This document shows, piece by piece, positions 1 through 12,589 of a stretch of DNA of 64,000 nucleotides. The position numbers and the translations under genes were made by a program. The stretch comes from Psettodes erumei (lineage: Eukaryota; Chordata; Actinopteri; Pleuronectiformes; Psettodidae), in assembly GCA_016785225.1 (NCBI GenBank), contig JAFBJZ010000879.1, positions 620,501-684,500 of the forward strand, read 5' to 3'. Numbering within the stretch: position 1 is the first letter of the stretch; every line of letters starts with the position of its first letter. The notes beneath the pieces are model-generated. The model was not told the DNA's origin and did not search any database. It saw nothing but the letters and a program-made list of their open reading frames with translations.

Positions 1-600
1 GAGACTGGTCTGGTACTTTGTTGTTTAGCCTTGGCAAGGAGGAGGTAGTTGAGTTCCTCCAGGACTTCATGATTCTCTCTCTCAGGTCAGCTGCCCTTGT
101 ATTCAGTTCGTCTTGCTTTGGGGCTTGGTACCCAATCTCGATATTTGGAGGTGATGATGAAACCACCCCCAAGCTGACCTGGTGTCCTGGCTCCCCCTTG
201 CTGTAGCATATTTTTTGTACCGTGGATGAGGTACACCGCTGTACTTCCTCAATCTCTAGTTCCGATAGCAACTTCCTCTTGCGGATGTTCGAGCACTGAG
301 CTAAGAGTTGTTTCTTAGTCAGTGAGGATGTGGGGTTGCGCAGCAACCACTTCTCCCACATCCTCTGCATGTACCCTCTCTCACTGGGGTTACTCCCTTA
401 GTAACACTCCATCAGTACCATGTTCTCTGTCCTGCTCCATGAATGTCTTGTTCCAGTAGCCAACTTACCATCAGGGTGCCCTGGTTCCCTAACACCTGAC
501 GCGGACTTTGTTGTCCCGGGCGTCGTCCGAGCCAGTATGACTCTATTATTTATCGTTTCGCTCATATTGAGGTGTGTGTAAACCACTGAGCTATCCCAGC
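1..600 (-). mobile_element. Rex6/R4-type LINE, 5' (N-terminal) portion
   Basis: Read on the minus strand, 560 down to 1 encodes the start of a non-LTR retrotransposon protein beginning MSETINNRVILAR, with one stop and probable frameshifts near 400. The same DNA recurs at about 15900-16090, directly upstream (in minus sense) of an R4/Rex6 reverse transcriptase, which identifies the family. It runs off the left edge, so only the 5' part is in view. Just upstream of the ORF, minus strand 597-580 reads GGGATAGCTCAGTGGTTTA, a good RNA polymerase III A-box, followed by an AT microsatellite. The copy is decayed and not expected to be active. Family assignment is by resemblance to the better-preserved copy in this window. 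Confidence 0.7.
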
Positions 601-626
601 TGATATATATATATATATATATATGC
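601..626. repeat. (AT)n microsatellite
   Basis: About 12 AT dinucleotides immediately outside the 5' end of the Rex6-type copy. Confidence 0.9.
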
Positions 627-889
627 AAGTCCTGTATGCGGCACTTTGATGCTGCCACAGAAATTAAATAGGAAAGAACGCATTGAGCATGTGGTGGATT
701 TCAAAGGATCTGTCATTTGTTATTGTTTCTGAGCTTTGTCAGCTCATCATAGTTAGAGATGATTAGAGCTACTAGGTTCAGCAGTCTCTACAGCATGAAG
801 ACAACCCTGTAGTCACACATTGTTGTTTTTATTAGGTCTAGTGTGCTTGGGGTTAGCGGTTAGAGGTGGGACTGACATATCATTTGTCT

Positions 890-1085
890 ACATGAAAAAC
901 ATGAGTGCCATTTTGAGATTTTTCTACCCTGGGACCCATTTCCCAAAAATAAGGTTTCAGGGCTCCTAAAATGCTGTTCTTATGTGGACAAAAAGCCAAA
1001 AAGATAAAAACCTGCAAATTCAGCCCTTGATATTTGAAATTTCCAGCCCTTTAGTCCCCCGTTTGCCTACTCAAAGTTGGCTTCC
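890..1085 (-). mobile_element. Non-autonomous DNA-transposon-like repeat, copy 1
   Basis: The reverse complement of about 905-985 matches a segment at about 7290-7375: GGAGCCCTGAAA, then a G-rich 'gggccc/gggtcc' stretch, then a 'caaaatggca' box. A third relative lies near 36220. Copies are similar but not identical, in both orientations and inside introns or unique DNA, as expected for an old interspersed repeat. No coding capacity is seen. The family name is not recognised; a MITE-like element is the best guess. Confidence 0.5.
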
Positions 1086-1631
1086 AGAAATCTCAGGGTC
1101 ATCTTTGACTCTCAGTTGAATTTTGAGAAATGACCAACAAATAAACAACTTGACTCCACCTTATACTGGTGATTTACTTTCCTGTTATAGATCCATTAGG
1201 TCTTTCAGCTAATCAGAACAGGAAATTCTGGTTGTGCAATGCTCAAAGTTCAAAATCAATGGTGGCTGGGCCTTATTTGTCCTGGTCCCCAGTTTAGGGA
1301 ACAGTCGCTTCTCAGGTCAAGTCAGCAAACTCTCTCAAAGGCATTTTACTGGTGCCTCCTGCCGCAATGTGACTGAAATAAGTATTTATATACTTATGCT
1401 TGTAGACCACTTTGACACATCTAACACGTATAATAGAATAGAATGCCTTTATTTGTTCCAGTTAGGGAAATTTTGCTTTCGAAGTAAGACGGGATAGAGA
1501 CTCAATAGATGGGTAGATTTATTAGAAGAAAAATTAAGCTATAAAATACAAAATAATAAAAAAAATTAAGTAAATATGTTATATCATAATGAATGCTAGA
1601 TGAATGTTTGTCTCCCTCTCTGTCTTTACAG

Positions 1632-4600
1632 TGTATAAATCTCCTGAATATGAGTCTCTAGGGTTTGACTTGACAGTGGAGCGCCTGGTGTCAATTGGAT
1701 ATCCACAAGAGCTGCTCAACTTTGTCTATGACCCTTCATTCCCAACCAGGTTGGTTTACAGTCCTGCCTTTTTGAATGCAGATTGAAAACCGATTTGATA
1801 TTTGAATGCCATGCAACATAATCTGGGATGTGCTTTCTGTTTCTGCTTTTCCATCCTTACCCACCTGTCTTCTCAGAGGTTTGGTGTTTGACACAATGTA
1901 TGGAAACCTGCTCAAAGTGGATGCCTATGGGAATATCCTGGTGTGTGTGCATGGCTTCAACTTCTTAAGGGGGTGAGGTCCACTACTGCAACTGAGCTGT
2001 CAACATAACCACCACATCTAGACCCTACCCCATCATTCTTGTAACTGCATTGTTCCAATTAATAAATGACAAACTAAGAATATATAGCCAGGCTGACAGC
2101 ACTGAGTATAACTTTGTTTGATTTGAATCTCATTAGTTTTGGTGAACAAAACGAAAACTGAACATAAATGAAAATTGGAAACATTGTGACCTGATTGACA
2201 AGTTAACCCAATGATGATGATGTTAGATGGAAATTCAAAGGATCACCAGGTTATATCAGTTCATCCTGTTAGGAACAAGAATCTGAGTCACAGATTAAAT
2301 GGCATATCTGATAGATGTTGAGACATTACTCAGAGCCACAAATGTCACCCTCAGTGGGGGCACCAGAAAAAAAAGTCGTTAGGCTTGGTAAATTTAATGC
2401 AAGTCCATCTAATGAATATTGAGATATTTCACCCAATGGGTTGTTTTTCATCTGCTGTTGGTCCTACAGGAAAGGTCAGGGAATCACCCTGAACGAAGTC
2501 CATAAATATCATTTGTTCGTTACAAACTATCATAATTTCTGAAGAAAAAGAATTTAAACAGGAGTGATTCTGGTACCCCCAGCAATCACTGGTGCTGTTA
2601 AAAGGAAAAGTTATAATTTAAAAATATAGAAAAATGTAAATTTGTGCTAATATAATATAATTGTTGTTAACTGGCAGGTGATCAGAAAGAGGTCTGGCTT
2701 TATTAAACCATCCAGTATGATCCAGCGCATTTCATAAACTCAATTTAACACAACAGCATTTAAAACACACAGGAGCTCTGGAAGGTGCTGCCGCTCACGC
2801 TGGCGCCGGAAGTATGTAACAAAAACAGAGATGACAAGATGAACATTTTGGATTACTGCAGAGGAGCAAAGTGAAATGCAATGTTATGCCCAGTATTAAC
2901 TTTGTATGTAGTATACCTTTGTTTCCTGGTTCTCCTGTGTGCCTCTTTGCACAGACCTGACATCAGAGAGATGTACCCCAACAAATTTATTCAACGTGGG
3001 GACACAGACCGTTTTTACATCCTCAACACGCTCTTCAACCTGCCTGGTAAGAAAAGACATCAACACAACTACTCCACAACTTTAAGAATTTCAGACATTA
3101 AAAATGGAGGGCGTTAAACATAATGAAATCATGAATGTAAGGTTCCAAGGTTTTTAAGTTGAATCAGCAGAGCACAGTTCTGGCAGACAGATTTACCTAT
3201 AGGTTTCAGGCACATTTTTAAATCATGCTTGTGATTTTTTTTTATTATAACTTAGTACATAAAATATTTTTAAATGTTTTTACATAATTGATTTGTCATA
3301 CTAGATGCATATAGATATTCAGCCTACCCTTTTTCTTCCTCAGAAACCTACTTGTTTGCTTGTCTGGTTGATTTCTTCAGCAACTGCTCCAGATACTCAA
3401 GGTACTACAAAGTCACTGTTGCATTCAGAATGCTCTGTGTCAATAAGAACATATGCTGGCAGCAATTTGACCTTCTGAATAAGAGCATGTTGACTAAATA
3501 ATTTCGTATCCTGGTCAAAATGCTCTCTCAGTGGAAATGCAAAATCCTTGCCATTTTTGAGCAATGCAATCCATGTTTTGCAGACTCTAATAACTAACTC
3601 TCTAAGTGAATTTAATGGTCTCTGTAGTTGTGAGACTGGCTTCAAAGATGGCGACCTTTTCATGTCCTACAAAAGCATGTTCCAGGATGTCCGAGATGCT
3701 GTGGACTGGGTTCACTTCAAGGTATACCATTTCCTTTTCCACATCATACCTGTGTCCAGCCAGCAGGAGGCAATGTCTGCAGCCACTGTTGTTTGCTTTA
3801 TTGTCACAGGGATCCTTAAAAGAAAAGACGGTTGAAAACCTGGATAAGTACGTGGTAAACGATGTATGTATATTTGTATGTATTATCTATGTACTAATTT
3901 TGAATTATTATATGGTATGGTTTATGAATACTGTATCACTTTATCTTTGTAAAACAACTCGTTTTAACTCAGCTTCTTTCTTCTTCTTTACTTTGTCTGC
4001 ATTTCTGTCATTTGTTGTGTGTTTTTCCCTTCCAAGCCGAAGCTTCCTCTCCTCCTTAGTCGTATGAATGAAGTAGCCAAAGTGTTTTTGGCCACTAACA
4101 GTGATTACAAATACACAGAGGTGAGAGACATGAAAATAACTACTTCAACAAAAAAGAACCAACTGTCTTCTTTTGTTTCTGCAGGAAAACTTACCACTTA
4201 CTGATTCATTTGCACAGTTGCTAATAATACCAGGTGATATTAATGACTTATTTGTTGTTCGGAACCACAGTGTTAAAGAAAACATCTCCTGTCTTGCAGA
4301 AAATTATGACCTACCTGTTTGACTTCCCTCATGGCCCAAAGGTAACGCTAATGATCAAATAATGTATATACTGGAGAACTGTCAGGAACATGAATAGGGA
4401 AGAGAAAGATAAGGAATAACAGATGCCTTTTATCATGAATGAGATGTGGTTTTAATAGATATGATTCTGTACAACTGTACGATCAGGATTTCATTTTTTT
4501 TAAAAAACAGCATTAAAATGAAGAAAGTAATTAAAACGGGAGTGATTCTTGTATTCCTCACAACCACACAACCTGATTGTCTTGGAGAGAAAAATATCAA

Positions 4601-5845
4601 ATTGAAAAAATAAAATAAATATGATCAAATATAGTGCATTTGGGTTAATAACATATAATGTGTGAGTGCTTATGAGTTGTAGGTCTCACCATGTTGTGTG
4701 TTCAGGATTTTGTCTCTAGTGGTTCAAACATTTAATGCTTAGTCTGCCTCAACTACCCCTACTGTAATTCCACACACACCCACAGTGGTTTTTTGTGGAT
4801 CAACATACCCTGAACAATGCAGGTGTGGCAATATGTCTTTTTTAATGTATTTGTGAAAAGGTCCTCTAATGCCTTTTCAACTAGCAAACACAGTGGCCAG
4901 ACTCGTCCTGTTCACCTGGACTTCGGTGCTGGGCAGGGTCAGTATGGTAACTGTGCGCCACAAAAGAGGGGGAGGACAACCAGGTCTCCCTTCTCTTTTT
5001 TGCAATATCCTGACATTGGTTATGAGATTTGTCATGCAGTCACAGTATTCTGTATGACTTCAAGTGCATACAGTATTTGGCCGTGTTTCACCACCAATTA
5101 AGTTCTCTTTTCCTAGGGCCCATACACATCAGAACACTTTCATGACATACATGTGGCTGTGTTGGTTTTTAGAGGTGAAAAGACTTGTCTAGGCATCTAA
5201 CTTTGTTAAAATATCTATGTTGCAAACATTATAAACTTAATGTAAACTTACTTACTTACTTGTTACTGTGGATAGCAGTGTCTTCATGATCACAGTGTCG
5301 GTACTAGATGAGGTCTTTGGTATATTTGATGTTGGTTTCTGTGTGTGTGGGTTTATTTACTGCAGCCAGGCACATCCCACCGGCCCTGGCAGTCCTACTT
5401 TGACCTGATCCTGGTCGACGCCCGCAAGCCTGTATTCTTTGGAGAGGGAACCGTGCTGCGGCAGGTTGACACTGTAAGTGAGAACTGTGAAAGCCTCTGT
5501 GGAAAAAAGATCAAAATCTACATATACTGTATTTAAAGGTACATATTCAACATATTAAACATATTCATTGTGTACGAGTGTGTAACTGAGTCTTGGGGGG
5601 ATTTTAGGCCACAGGAAGGCTGAAGATCGGCACATATACTGGACCTCTCCAGCATGGCATTGTTTACTCTGGAGGTAAATGAGATAACAATTTAATATTC
5701 TTTTTTCTGTTTTAATTTCATTTAAAAATTAAATATTCACACTAACAACCATCAAAGTGTTGCTCATATCTGCCTGGTTTATTTTTATCACATAACATGA
5801 CTTTAAGCATAAGTGTGTGTGTGCGCATCTGCTGCAATAATTAGT

Positions 5846-5881
<36 letters not shown>

Positions 5882-8800
5882 TCACTAATCACAAAAGCAC
5901 AGGAACAGGCACTTCAGTTCAGTAGATCAATAAAGGCTGGGGTCTACCACAGGCTGTGGAAAGTTGCCCCAAGACAGTTCAGCATATAACAGCAGGGTGT
6001 AAGATGCAGGAATTGGAACGCTATAACTAAGTGGCTGGTACCATGTACAAAAACATCTGCAAGTGCCAAGGTCAGGATGGAAGACACCACCCAAGGTGGT
6101 TGAGAACCACCGCGCTAACATGCTTTGCAACTTCCACATCCAGACTGACGATGATGGTGATGGCTAACCAACCTGACATTGTGTTGGTTGACAAGCATCA
6201 AGAAGAAGGAACACAAGAAGCTTGAAAAATACAATTGGCTGAGAGAGGAGCTCGAAAAGTTGTGGGGAGTAAAAGAAACAGTTGTGCCAGTGCTAATTGG
6301 AACACTGGGGGCTGTAATCCCCACACTGGGAGTGTGGCTCCAGCAGATTGCAGGTACAACATCTGAGGTCTCTGTCAAGAAGAGTGCAGTCATAGGAACA
6401 GCTAAGACACCACGGAGAGCCCTCAGACTGCTTGGCCTCTGGTAGAGGATCTAAGCTTGAGGACCCACACACGCACTCATACAGAACACCCCAAGGGGGG
6501 ATGACAGTAGGGAAGTCTCTTTTTATATATATATATATAATTTACTCCCTTTAGTCTAAACATAATCTAGTATATGCAGCCAGACACCTGAATCCTTGTA
6601 CAATCTCGCCCTCATATAATTTAAAGCTTTAAGAGGTTTTAATAATGTCGATAAAGTGACCAAAATGGCATGTATCTACACCCAGGTTCATCAGACATCG
6701 TGTGTGACTTGCTGGGTGCTAAAGGAAAGGATATCGTCTACATTGGAGACCACATTTTTGGTGACATACTCAAATCCAAGAAGCGTCAGGGCTGGAGGAC
6801 TTTCTTGGTGATACCTGAGCTGGCCCAGGAGCTGCATGTTTGGACAGACAAGAGTTGTGAGCCTGAACACATATACAGTCACACATCTCATGTACATATA
6901 ACATTATAACTCCACTGTTTTAATGAAAACTGAGCTTCAAGGATAGTCAATTGAATAACCCAGTGTTAATATACAGTGGTCTACATTGATCAGCGTGTAT
7001 CTGTGGCCTCTATTCAGAGGTCATTCTGAAGCATTATTCAGTTATTCTCCATGGCTTCATAGCTTGAATATCTACACAAAAACAATTTTTTTTCTGAGAA
7101 GATGTTTTGTTTTGTTCCGTATTTGAAAAATTTTCCCATAAACACTGCATCGTTTCTAGAAACTTCTCCATATACTGAAAACCGGCCCCTTAGTCAAATA
7201 TACACTGATCTACCAAAACATTAAGGGTCTGTACAGTACACAGGAGAATGATTTCACATGAATTCACAATTTTTTTGTCATTCCAGCTTGTTTGAGAGCC
7301 CTGAAATGCTATTTTTTGAAAACGGGCCCCGGAGTGAAAAAATTCCAAAATGCCACCCTTGCGTTTTCATTACAAATGATACACAACTTTTTGTAAAAAC
7401 GCTGATGTCATAGTGCCACCTCTGACCTCTCTGTGCAAGTTCAGTGCTTCTTCTCTGTTTGAATAAAAGTAACTTTAAGTCAAAATTTGGGGGTATGAAT
7501 AATTTCTGGCTTGACTATATACTACAGTGTCGTGGCATTATAATGTGTATGGAGAAATTATTAGAAACAATGCCGTGTTTACAGGAAAATTTTAAAAAAT
7601 GTTAAAAAAATTTGGGAAAAGGTCAGTTTTCATGTGGACATAGCCTAAAACCAGTTACCAGTTTTAATGTTGTGGCTGATCATTGTATTTCACACAGTGT
7701 AAACAAATGTAACTGGCAGTTAAGCTCAGTGCCAGGCTCACTTGCAAAAGATATACTGTAGGTCTATTCAAGGAGAAAAGTGTTGTCATGCTTTGGGACT
7801 GTCTTTTTTGGGACCCTATAAAGTAATGCACTAATTTCCATGTTTGTCTTTCAGCCATATTTGAGGAACTTCAGTCTCTGGACTGCTTCTTGGCAGAGCT
7901 TTACAAGTGAGATCCTCTTTGTGAAAGTATTATGCCATGTATTATCTCAGTGACAGTTCTTAATGTTTCTTGTAGAAACTTTGTTAGGGAAAGTTTGAAA
8001 AAAATGTAAGTACGAGAAGGATTCATAGAAAGTGTGTCATGATGTAAAAGTACTCGTAACTATTCATTCACACATACTTTTATGAGAAAGAGATATCTGT
8101 TTTTTAATTTAAGAAATGTTTTTACTCTGTCATTATGTTATTGAGGGTTGATTTGAAATGGCAGTTTTATCCTTCATATCTACCACAACATGGCGTGTGC
8201 AAAAAGTAAAGTTGCCTGAATTGTTTCTGATACAACTGTAAATGACCAGAAAGATGATGTTAACCTTGCTTCACTAAGTTCATGATTCCTCTGATGTGTC
8301 AGAAATGCCTGTGTGACAACTGTTTTCCAGGAGACACTGATTGTGTCCCGGCTGTTACACAAAGATAAAGAATTACTGCCTGGGTACTTCACTTACAGTC
8401 TTATAAATACAGGCTACACTTCCACTGAATAAAAAAAAAAGATTTAAGTTCCTCAACTGTATGGATTTACACTTTCTTTTTAAATGCAGATTACATGCAT
8501 CTACCGGTTCCCTTAGTTTATTTATTAGTTTCACTATTATTCATAACAATTCTGTACATTTGTTCCAAATATTTAGTATTTCCTCTTACTGGTAGAATGA
8601 ATTATTATTCCACAAACACAGTTCAAATTTTCTCCACACAATGAGCAAACTCATTGCCTTGCCTTATTTAAATGAAACTCTCATCTGAGTGTCAAAACAG
8701 TCTGGTTTAAATGCAGAGCCCCGCTCCACTGCAGGTAAATAAGTTGGTAGCATGTTAACAAATCTTTCCATGCAGAGCTGAAGCAGTCAGTGGATTGGGA

Positions 8801-8934
8801 AACTACACTTTGAATAAATTTGTTTCAATGCAGTTCACTTGTGTTTGTGCTCAGGCATCTGGACAGCAGCAGCAATGAGAGGCCTGACATCAGCTCCCTG
8901 CAAAGAAGAATTAAGGTGCAACCTCCACAGACAT

Positions 8935-8974
<40 letters not shown>

Positions 8975-9810
8975 TTCCGCCTCCTGTCTTTTGTTTAGAA
9001 AGTGTTCCACTATACATACAACTGAACCAGTGTAAAAGTTTGGAGGATAATGATGCTGATGTTTTCATTTAACATATATACATTCCTTGTATATGTGTAA
9101 TTCAGCACAACTTTAGTCATCTCAGTTTTGTCTACTGCCCAAAAGATGGCTGTCTGAAAAAAAATGTTAGTAAATGACATATGCTCATGCAAGTCTCTTT
9201 GTCATCTCCAGAAAGTGACCCATGATATGGACATGTGCTATGGCATGATGGGAAGCTTGTTCCGCAGCGGCTCCCGTCAGACGCTGTTTGCCTCCCAAGT
9301 AATGCGCTATGCCGACCTGTACGCTGCATCCTTTATCAACCTCCTCTACTACCCCTTCAGCTATCTGTTCAGAGCTGCACATGTACTGGTGAGACTCACT
9401 GTCAGCAGCCAATCAGGCTTCCAGTGTGTCTGTCATATATTTAACAATTGCTTTCTAGGCTGTGCACACATACACACTTGCATGGAAATACCAACTTATC
9501 TTTTTGAAATAACAAGTAAGTCAAAGGAAACACCAAACACTTCTGTAGAGAAGGCAGAGCTACTTTTAGCTCCCTCTGCCCGTTTTACATTTAGAGCAGC
9601 ATATTCAAAATGTTTCTATCCCAGATGCCTCACGAGTCGACGGTGGAGCACACCAATGTCAACATCATGGACACAGAGTCTCCACTGGCTACGCGAAACC
9701 GCCATGACGTCGATTTCAAGGAGATGACCCGGTCCATTAGCGAGATCCAGCCGCCCCACTTCTTCCCTCAGGTGCCACAGGAGATAACCCACTGCCATGA
9801 TGAGGATGAT

Positions 9811-9841
<31 letters not shown>

Positions 9842-9849
9842 AAGAATAG
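1632..9849 (+). CDS. nt5c2: Cytosolic purine 5'-nucleotidase (cN-II), exons 3' of the N-terminus
   Basis: Dephosphorylates IMP and GMP in the cytosol and can act as a phosphotransferase (family knowledge). Fifteen coding exons join in frame: 1632-1749, 1877-1972, 2955-3046, 3344-3401, 3628-3721, 3810-3863, 4037-4120, 4300-4341, 5366-5473, 5608-5674, 6686-6856, 7855-7906, 8855-8915, 9212-9388, 9625-9849, all with GT-AG borders. The HAD motifs are present: FLATNSDYK (motif II), LVDARKP with the catalytic Lys (III), and IGDHIFGDI with two Asp (IV). The C-terminus is the family's hallmark acidic tail (DEDDDEEEE...). The first visible residues, VYKSPEYESLG, correspond to about residue 59 of the human protein, so the exon with the nucleophile motif DMDYT lies before the window; none was found in 1-1631. 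Introns carry a Rex6 fragment and a MITE-like copy. It is not resolved which teleost paralogue this is. Confidence 0.95.
1973..2954 (+). other. nt5c2 intron without recognisable content
   Basis: AT-rich intronic sequence. No exon, RNA gene or known repeat is recognised in it. Confidence 0.5.
5839..5892. repeat. AT microsatellite inside a short inverted repeat
   Basis: An (AT)n run is flanked by attagtgac on the left and gtcactaat on the right, giving a 9-bp perfect stem with an AT loop, in an nt5c2 intron. Confidence 0.75.
5930..6545 (+). mobile_element. Rex6/R4-type LINE, 3' end, 5'-truncated
   Basis: Plus-strand frames encode the C-terminal part of an R4-clade protein: a VAGTMYKNIC box, then MANQPDIVLVDKH, then KKEHKKLEKY...EELEKLWGVKETVVPV, ending at a stop after RRALRLLGLW (6445). 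Frame changes near 6120 and 6200 break it. The segment between VDKH and KKEH that holds IDVAIPSD in the minus-strand copy (13.7-16 kb) is missing. A short 3' UTR ends in a TA microsatellite at 6521-6540. It sits in the nt5c2 intron between the exons at 5608 and 6686. Confidence 0.8.
7080..7655 (+). mobile_element. Non-autonomous DNA-transposon-like repeat, copy 2
   Basis: The longest of three related copies (others at 890-1085 and 36190-36600). It holds the boxes 'gagccctgaaat', 'gatacacaactttttgtaa' and 'gtgtttacaggaaa', all recurring in order in the 36-kb copy. It contains no ORF and is embedded in an nt5c2 intron. Termini and target duplications could not be fixed by eye. Confidence 0.55.
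8936..8976. repeat. (CA)n/(TA)n microsatellite
   Basis: A CA run followed by TATATATA, just after the nt5c2 exon at 8855-8915. It generates artificial His-Thr frames. Confidence 0.95.
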
Positions 9850-12120
9850 ATAGCAGTCTTGCTCTCACATCCAGATCATGTGGTTTGAATGTCTGAAGTG
9901 AATCTGTACTTTGGTGACTAGTTAGTCACTGTAGTGACAGGGCTGTAGGAACTAAGCTCTACTGTCAGATACACTTGCTGACTTTTGATCCACTTAACAT
10001 TAAGAAGAAGAGGCACCCCATGACTGCCTTTACTGTAGATTTCAGTTGCCATGTTACATCTCTGATTACTTCACCTGTCTACAGGAAAATCTGAATTATA
10101 AAATCAGCATAGATTCCTCTCTGTTGGTCATATAAGATCCAGGTGGAGAGATTTGAGTGCCTTTATGTTGTTGGAACCTCCTGGTTCTGCTAGGTCTTTT
10201 TAACTTTTTGCATTTGTTTGAGCAGTGCAGATAATCAGGAGCCACTATGCATTTACTGCAAACAGTTCAGTGTTCTGCTCCCCTGCACTGTACCTTTAAC
10301 CTAAACACATGCATAGTAATGCTGAGGTGAAGAGGTTAACTCTAAAACTCTCTCTGCACACACATACTTTCTCACATATTTTGCATTTTCGGGACCATAT
10401 TATTTTCTGAGGTGTTTTTCCCAACTTCCAAGGAGTACTGGTGAAATTGGTGAAATTGGAAAACTGGTGAAGTAGAATTCAACAGAAGAAATAGTTAGTT
10501 CTTTAAAACATTCAGAGTGAATGTCTTGTGTGAGATGCATGTTTCTCCTCAGAGCACAAGGAGTAGCAAATAGCAACAGACCCAGATGTTTGCATTATCT
10601 TGTTTCATCATTCACTCACCTCAACAAGTCAACAGAACATCATGATCAATATCTCACTTACTAACAGTACTTTAATGAGCCAATCATTTCCTCACAGTGT
10701 AAAATAGGACCACCTTCCACAGCATCAGCAATGATCACCCTGACACCCCTGTTGTCATGTAGTGGAGGTGCCATCTATGTTTTTAAAATGACTGCAGAAG
10801 TCATCAAGTGCCTGCACCCTGCCCAGTGTTCACAACAAAAACAGTCACTGCCTCATTCGTCTTGCTACCAGCCAGATACAGTGGGTGTGAAATGATTGTT
10901 AAAGACTATATTGTCAGCATCAGTGTTGAATTGTTTTCATGTAAGGCACTACAAATGAAGGTATGGAAGCAACAGCAGTATAGTGTAATACTGCAAGATA
11001 CCAAGTTAATATTTTTTGACTTTCTGAGTCAATATACTGAAACAGGTTAACATTAGAACTGACCATTGACAATTTAGGACAAATTTATGCAATCTCAAAA
11101 TTGAAATGTATTTTTTTTTCTTGCAATTTGATATACTAGCTTGTTTGAATGAAAGTTTAGATGAAAAAGTCGACATTTTGACTTGATGTCGCATTATTCT
11201 GACACAAAATTTGTATACATACACACACTTTGTGTATGCATTTTCCTGACAGTAAGGGTTTTCCATAGACAGGTGAATTTTCTCTAACTATACTTTAAAA
11301 CTGATCAGGTGTGTCTGCTGTAACAGTAATGGGACAAGTGCAGTGTCATTGTGTCCCTATGCACTAATGTCATCAGCAATGTCTTTCAGTAAACTGTAGA
11401 GTTGTTTTCTCTGATTATTATCCTGTTTTGTTACTGCCCTGATTTAACTGTTTTCCAAAGATGTCTGATTTTCAGAAATGACCCACAATGTTGATCCTTA
11501 GATATGGTACACTGTTGCCATTGTTTTACAGACAGTCAATCTGCTGTTTTTGTGTTAAACGTAGCCTCACACAGAAAGTTAATGTCCTGCTGCTGGTGAG
11601 ATCTGTGCTCAAATGGACAGATGATTGTTTGACTTATTCCTGCCCTTTTGCACATTGAGATGTTCCTCTTATTATGTGGGATATTTGGGAGTATGGGAGC
11701 AATAGCAAACTGTATCAGGCTGCTGCTGTTGAACAGTGTGGGCTGTTCCAATGGTTCGAAAATGTTCACTATTCTGATTTAAGTAATTTCAGAGCTGTTT
11801 TAATGATTTTTATTACCACCACCTGATGTAAAAGCTCATTTCAATTTTGATAACTTTGAAAATCAGACATACTAAAGATTAAAGTGAATGGAATTTTTTA
11901 AAATCCAGTAACAAATAATGCATGTTTTTTTTCAAATTTTGCCTTTGTGTTTAAGAATTTTAAACATTTGAGATAGTTTGGATAGAGTCATGACGGATAT
12001 TTGGCATAAATTATCTGATCTGAAATTGCAGGTGAATTCAGTTTTTTCAGTCAGTTACTCAGTATTCTGTTGTACCATTTATATCTGTTGGTAATTATTG
12101 TGATTGAATAAAATGCATCC
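9850..12120 (+). other. nt5c2: Probable nt5c2 3' UTR
   Basis: No other exon is seen after the nt5c2 stop. An AATAAA polyadenylation signal occurs at about 12107 (gattgaataaaatgc), followed by sequence with no gene. A long AT-rich 3' UTR is inferred; earlier sites are possible. No repeat family is recognised in it. Confidence 0.5.
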
Positions 12121-12589
12121 CAAAATAGAGAGGTCTTTCCAATTATTGAGAATAGTTGTATCTTGTTTTCTATATTGGATGTTTTTTCTAATAATTTTAT
12201 CTTGATTTTTTACAAGATTTTTGAAATTATAATCCCAAACTATGAGTTCACTACCTGGGATGTTGTGTGAAGCCTGTAGCCTGTAATTTGGAGATTCAGC
12301 TACCATCCTGGCATTTTGAAAGTGGGGGTGGATCTGACTACTGAGAAGTACAGACTACATTATCCAAATGATTGGCAGGTACTACCTGTCAGTCACACAG
12401 CTGACCCTGCCCCAAAACAGCCCCTTCTTCCCACCTTTTGCCTCTAAATGGAACATAATTTACAAAATGAACACCACGTTGTATTGATGAAGAGTTTTAA
12501 CTAGTGACTGAGAGCATAAACCCAGTATGAAAATGTTTACTGAAGACATAAATCCAGTGAGAAGTAGGCTCATTTTCACATAAACTTAC
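12121..12589. other. Intergenic, nothing recognised
   Basis: Unique-looking sequence between the end of nt5c2 and the first LINE fragment. Confidence 0.5.

Noticed and set aside
4817..5101. 94-codon ORF in an nt5c2 intron as a possible extra exon
   Set aside because: The exons at 4300-4341 and 5366-5473 join directly in frame and match the family without any insertion.
8820..9072. Four overlapping ORFs around 8.8-9.1 kb
   Set aside because: They run through a CA/TA microsatellite and the nt5c2 exon in wrong frames.
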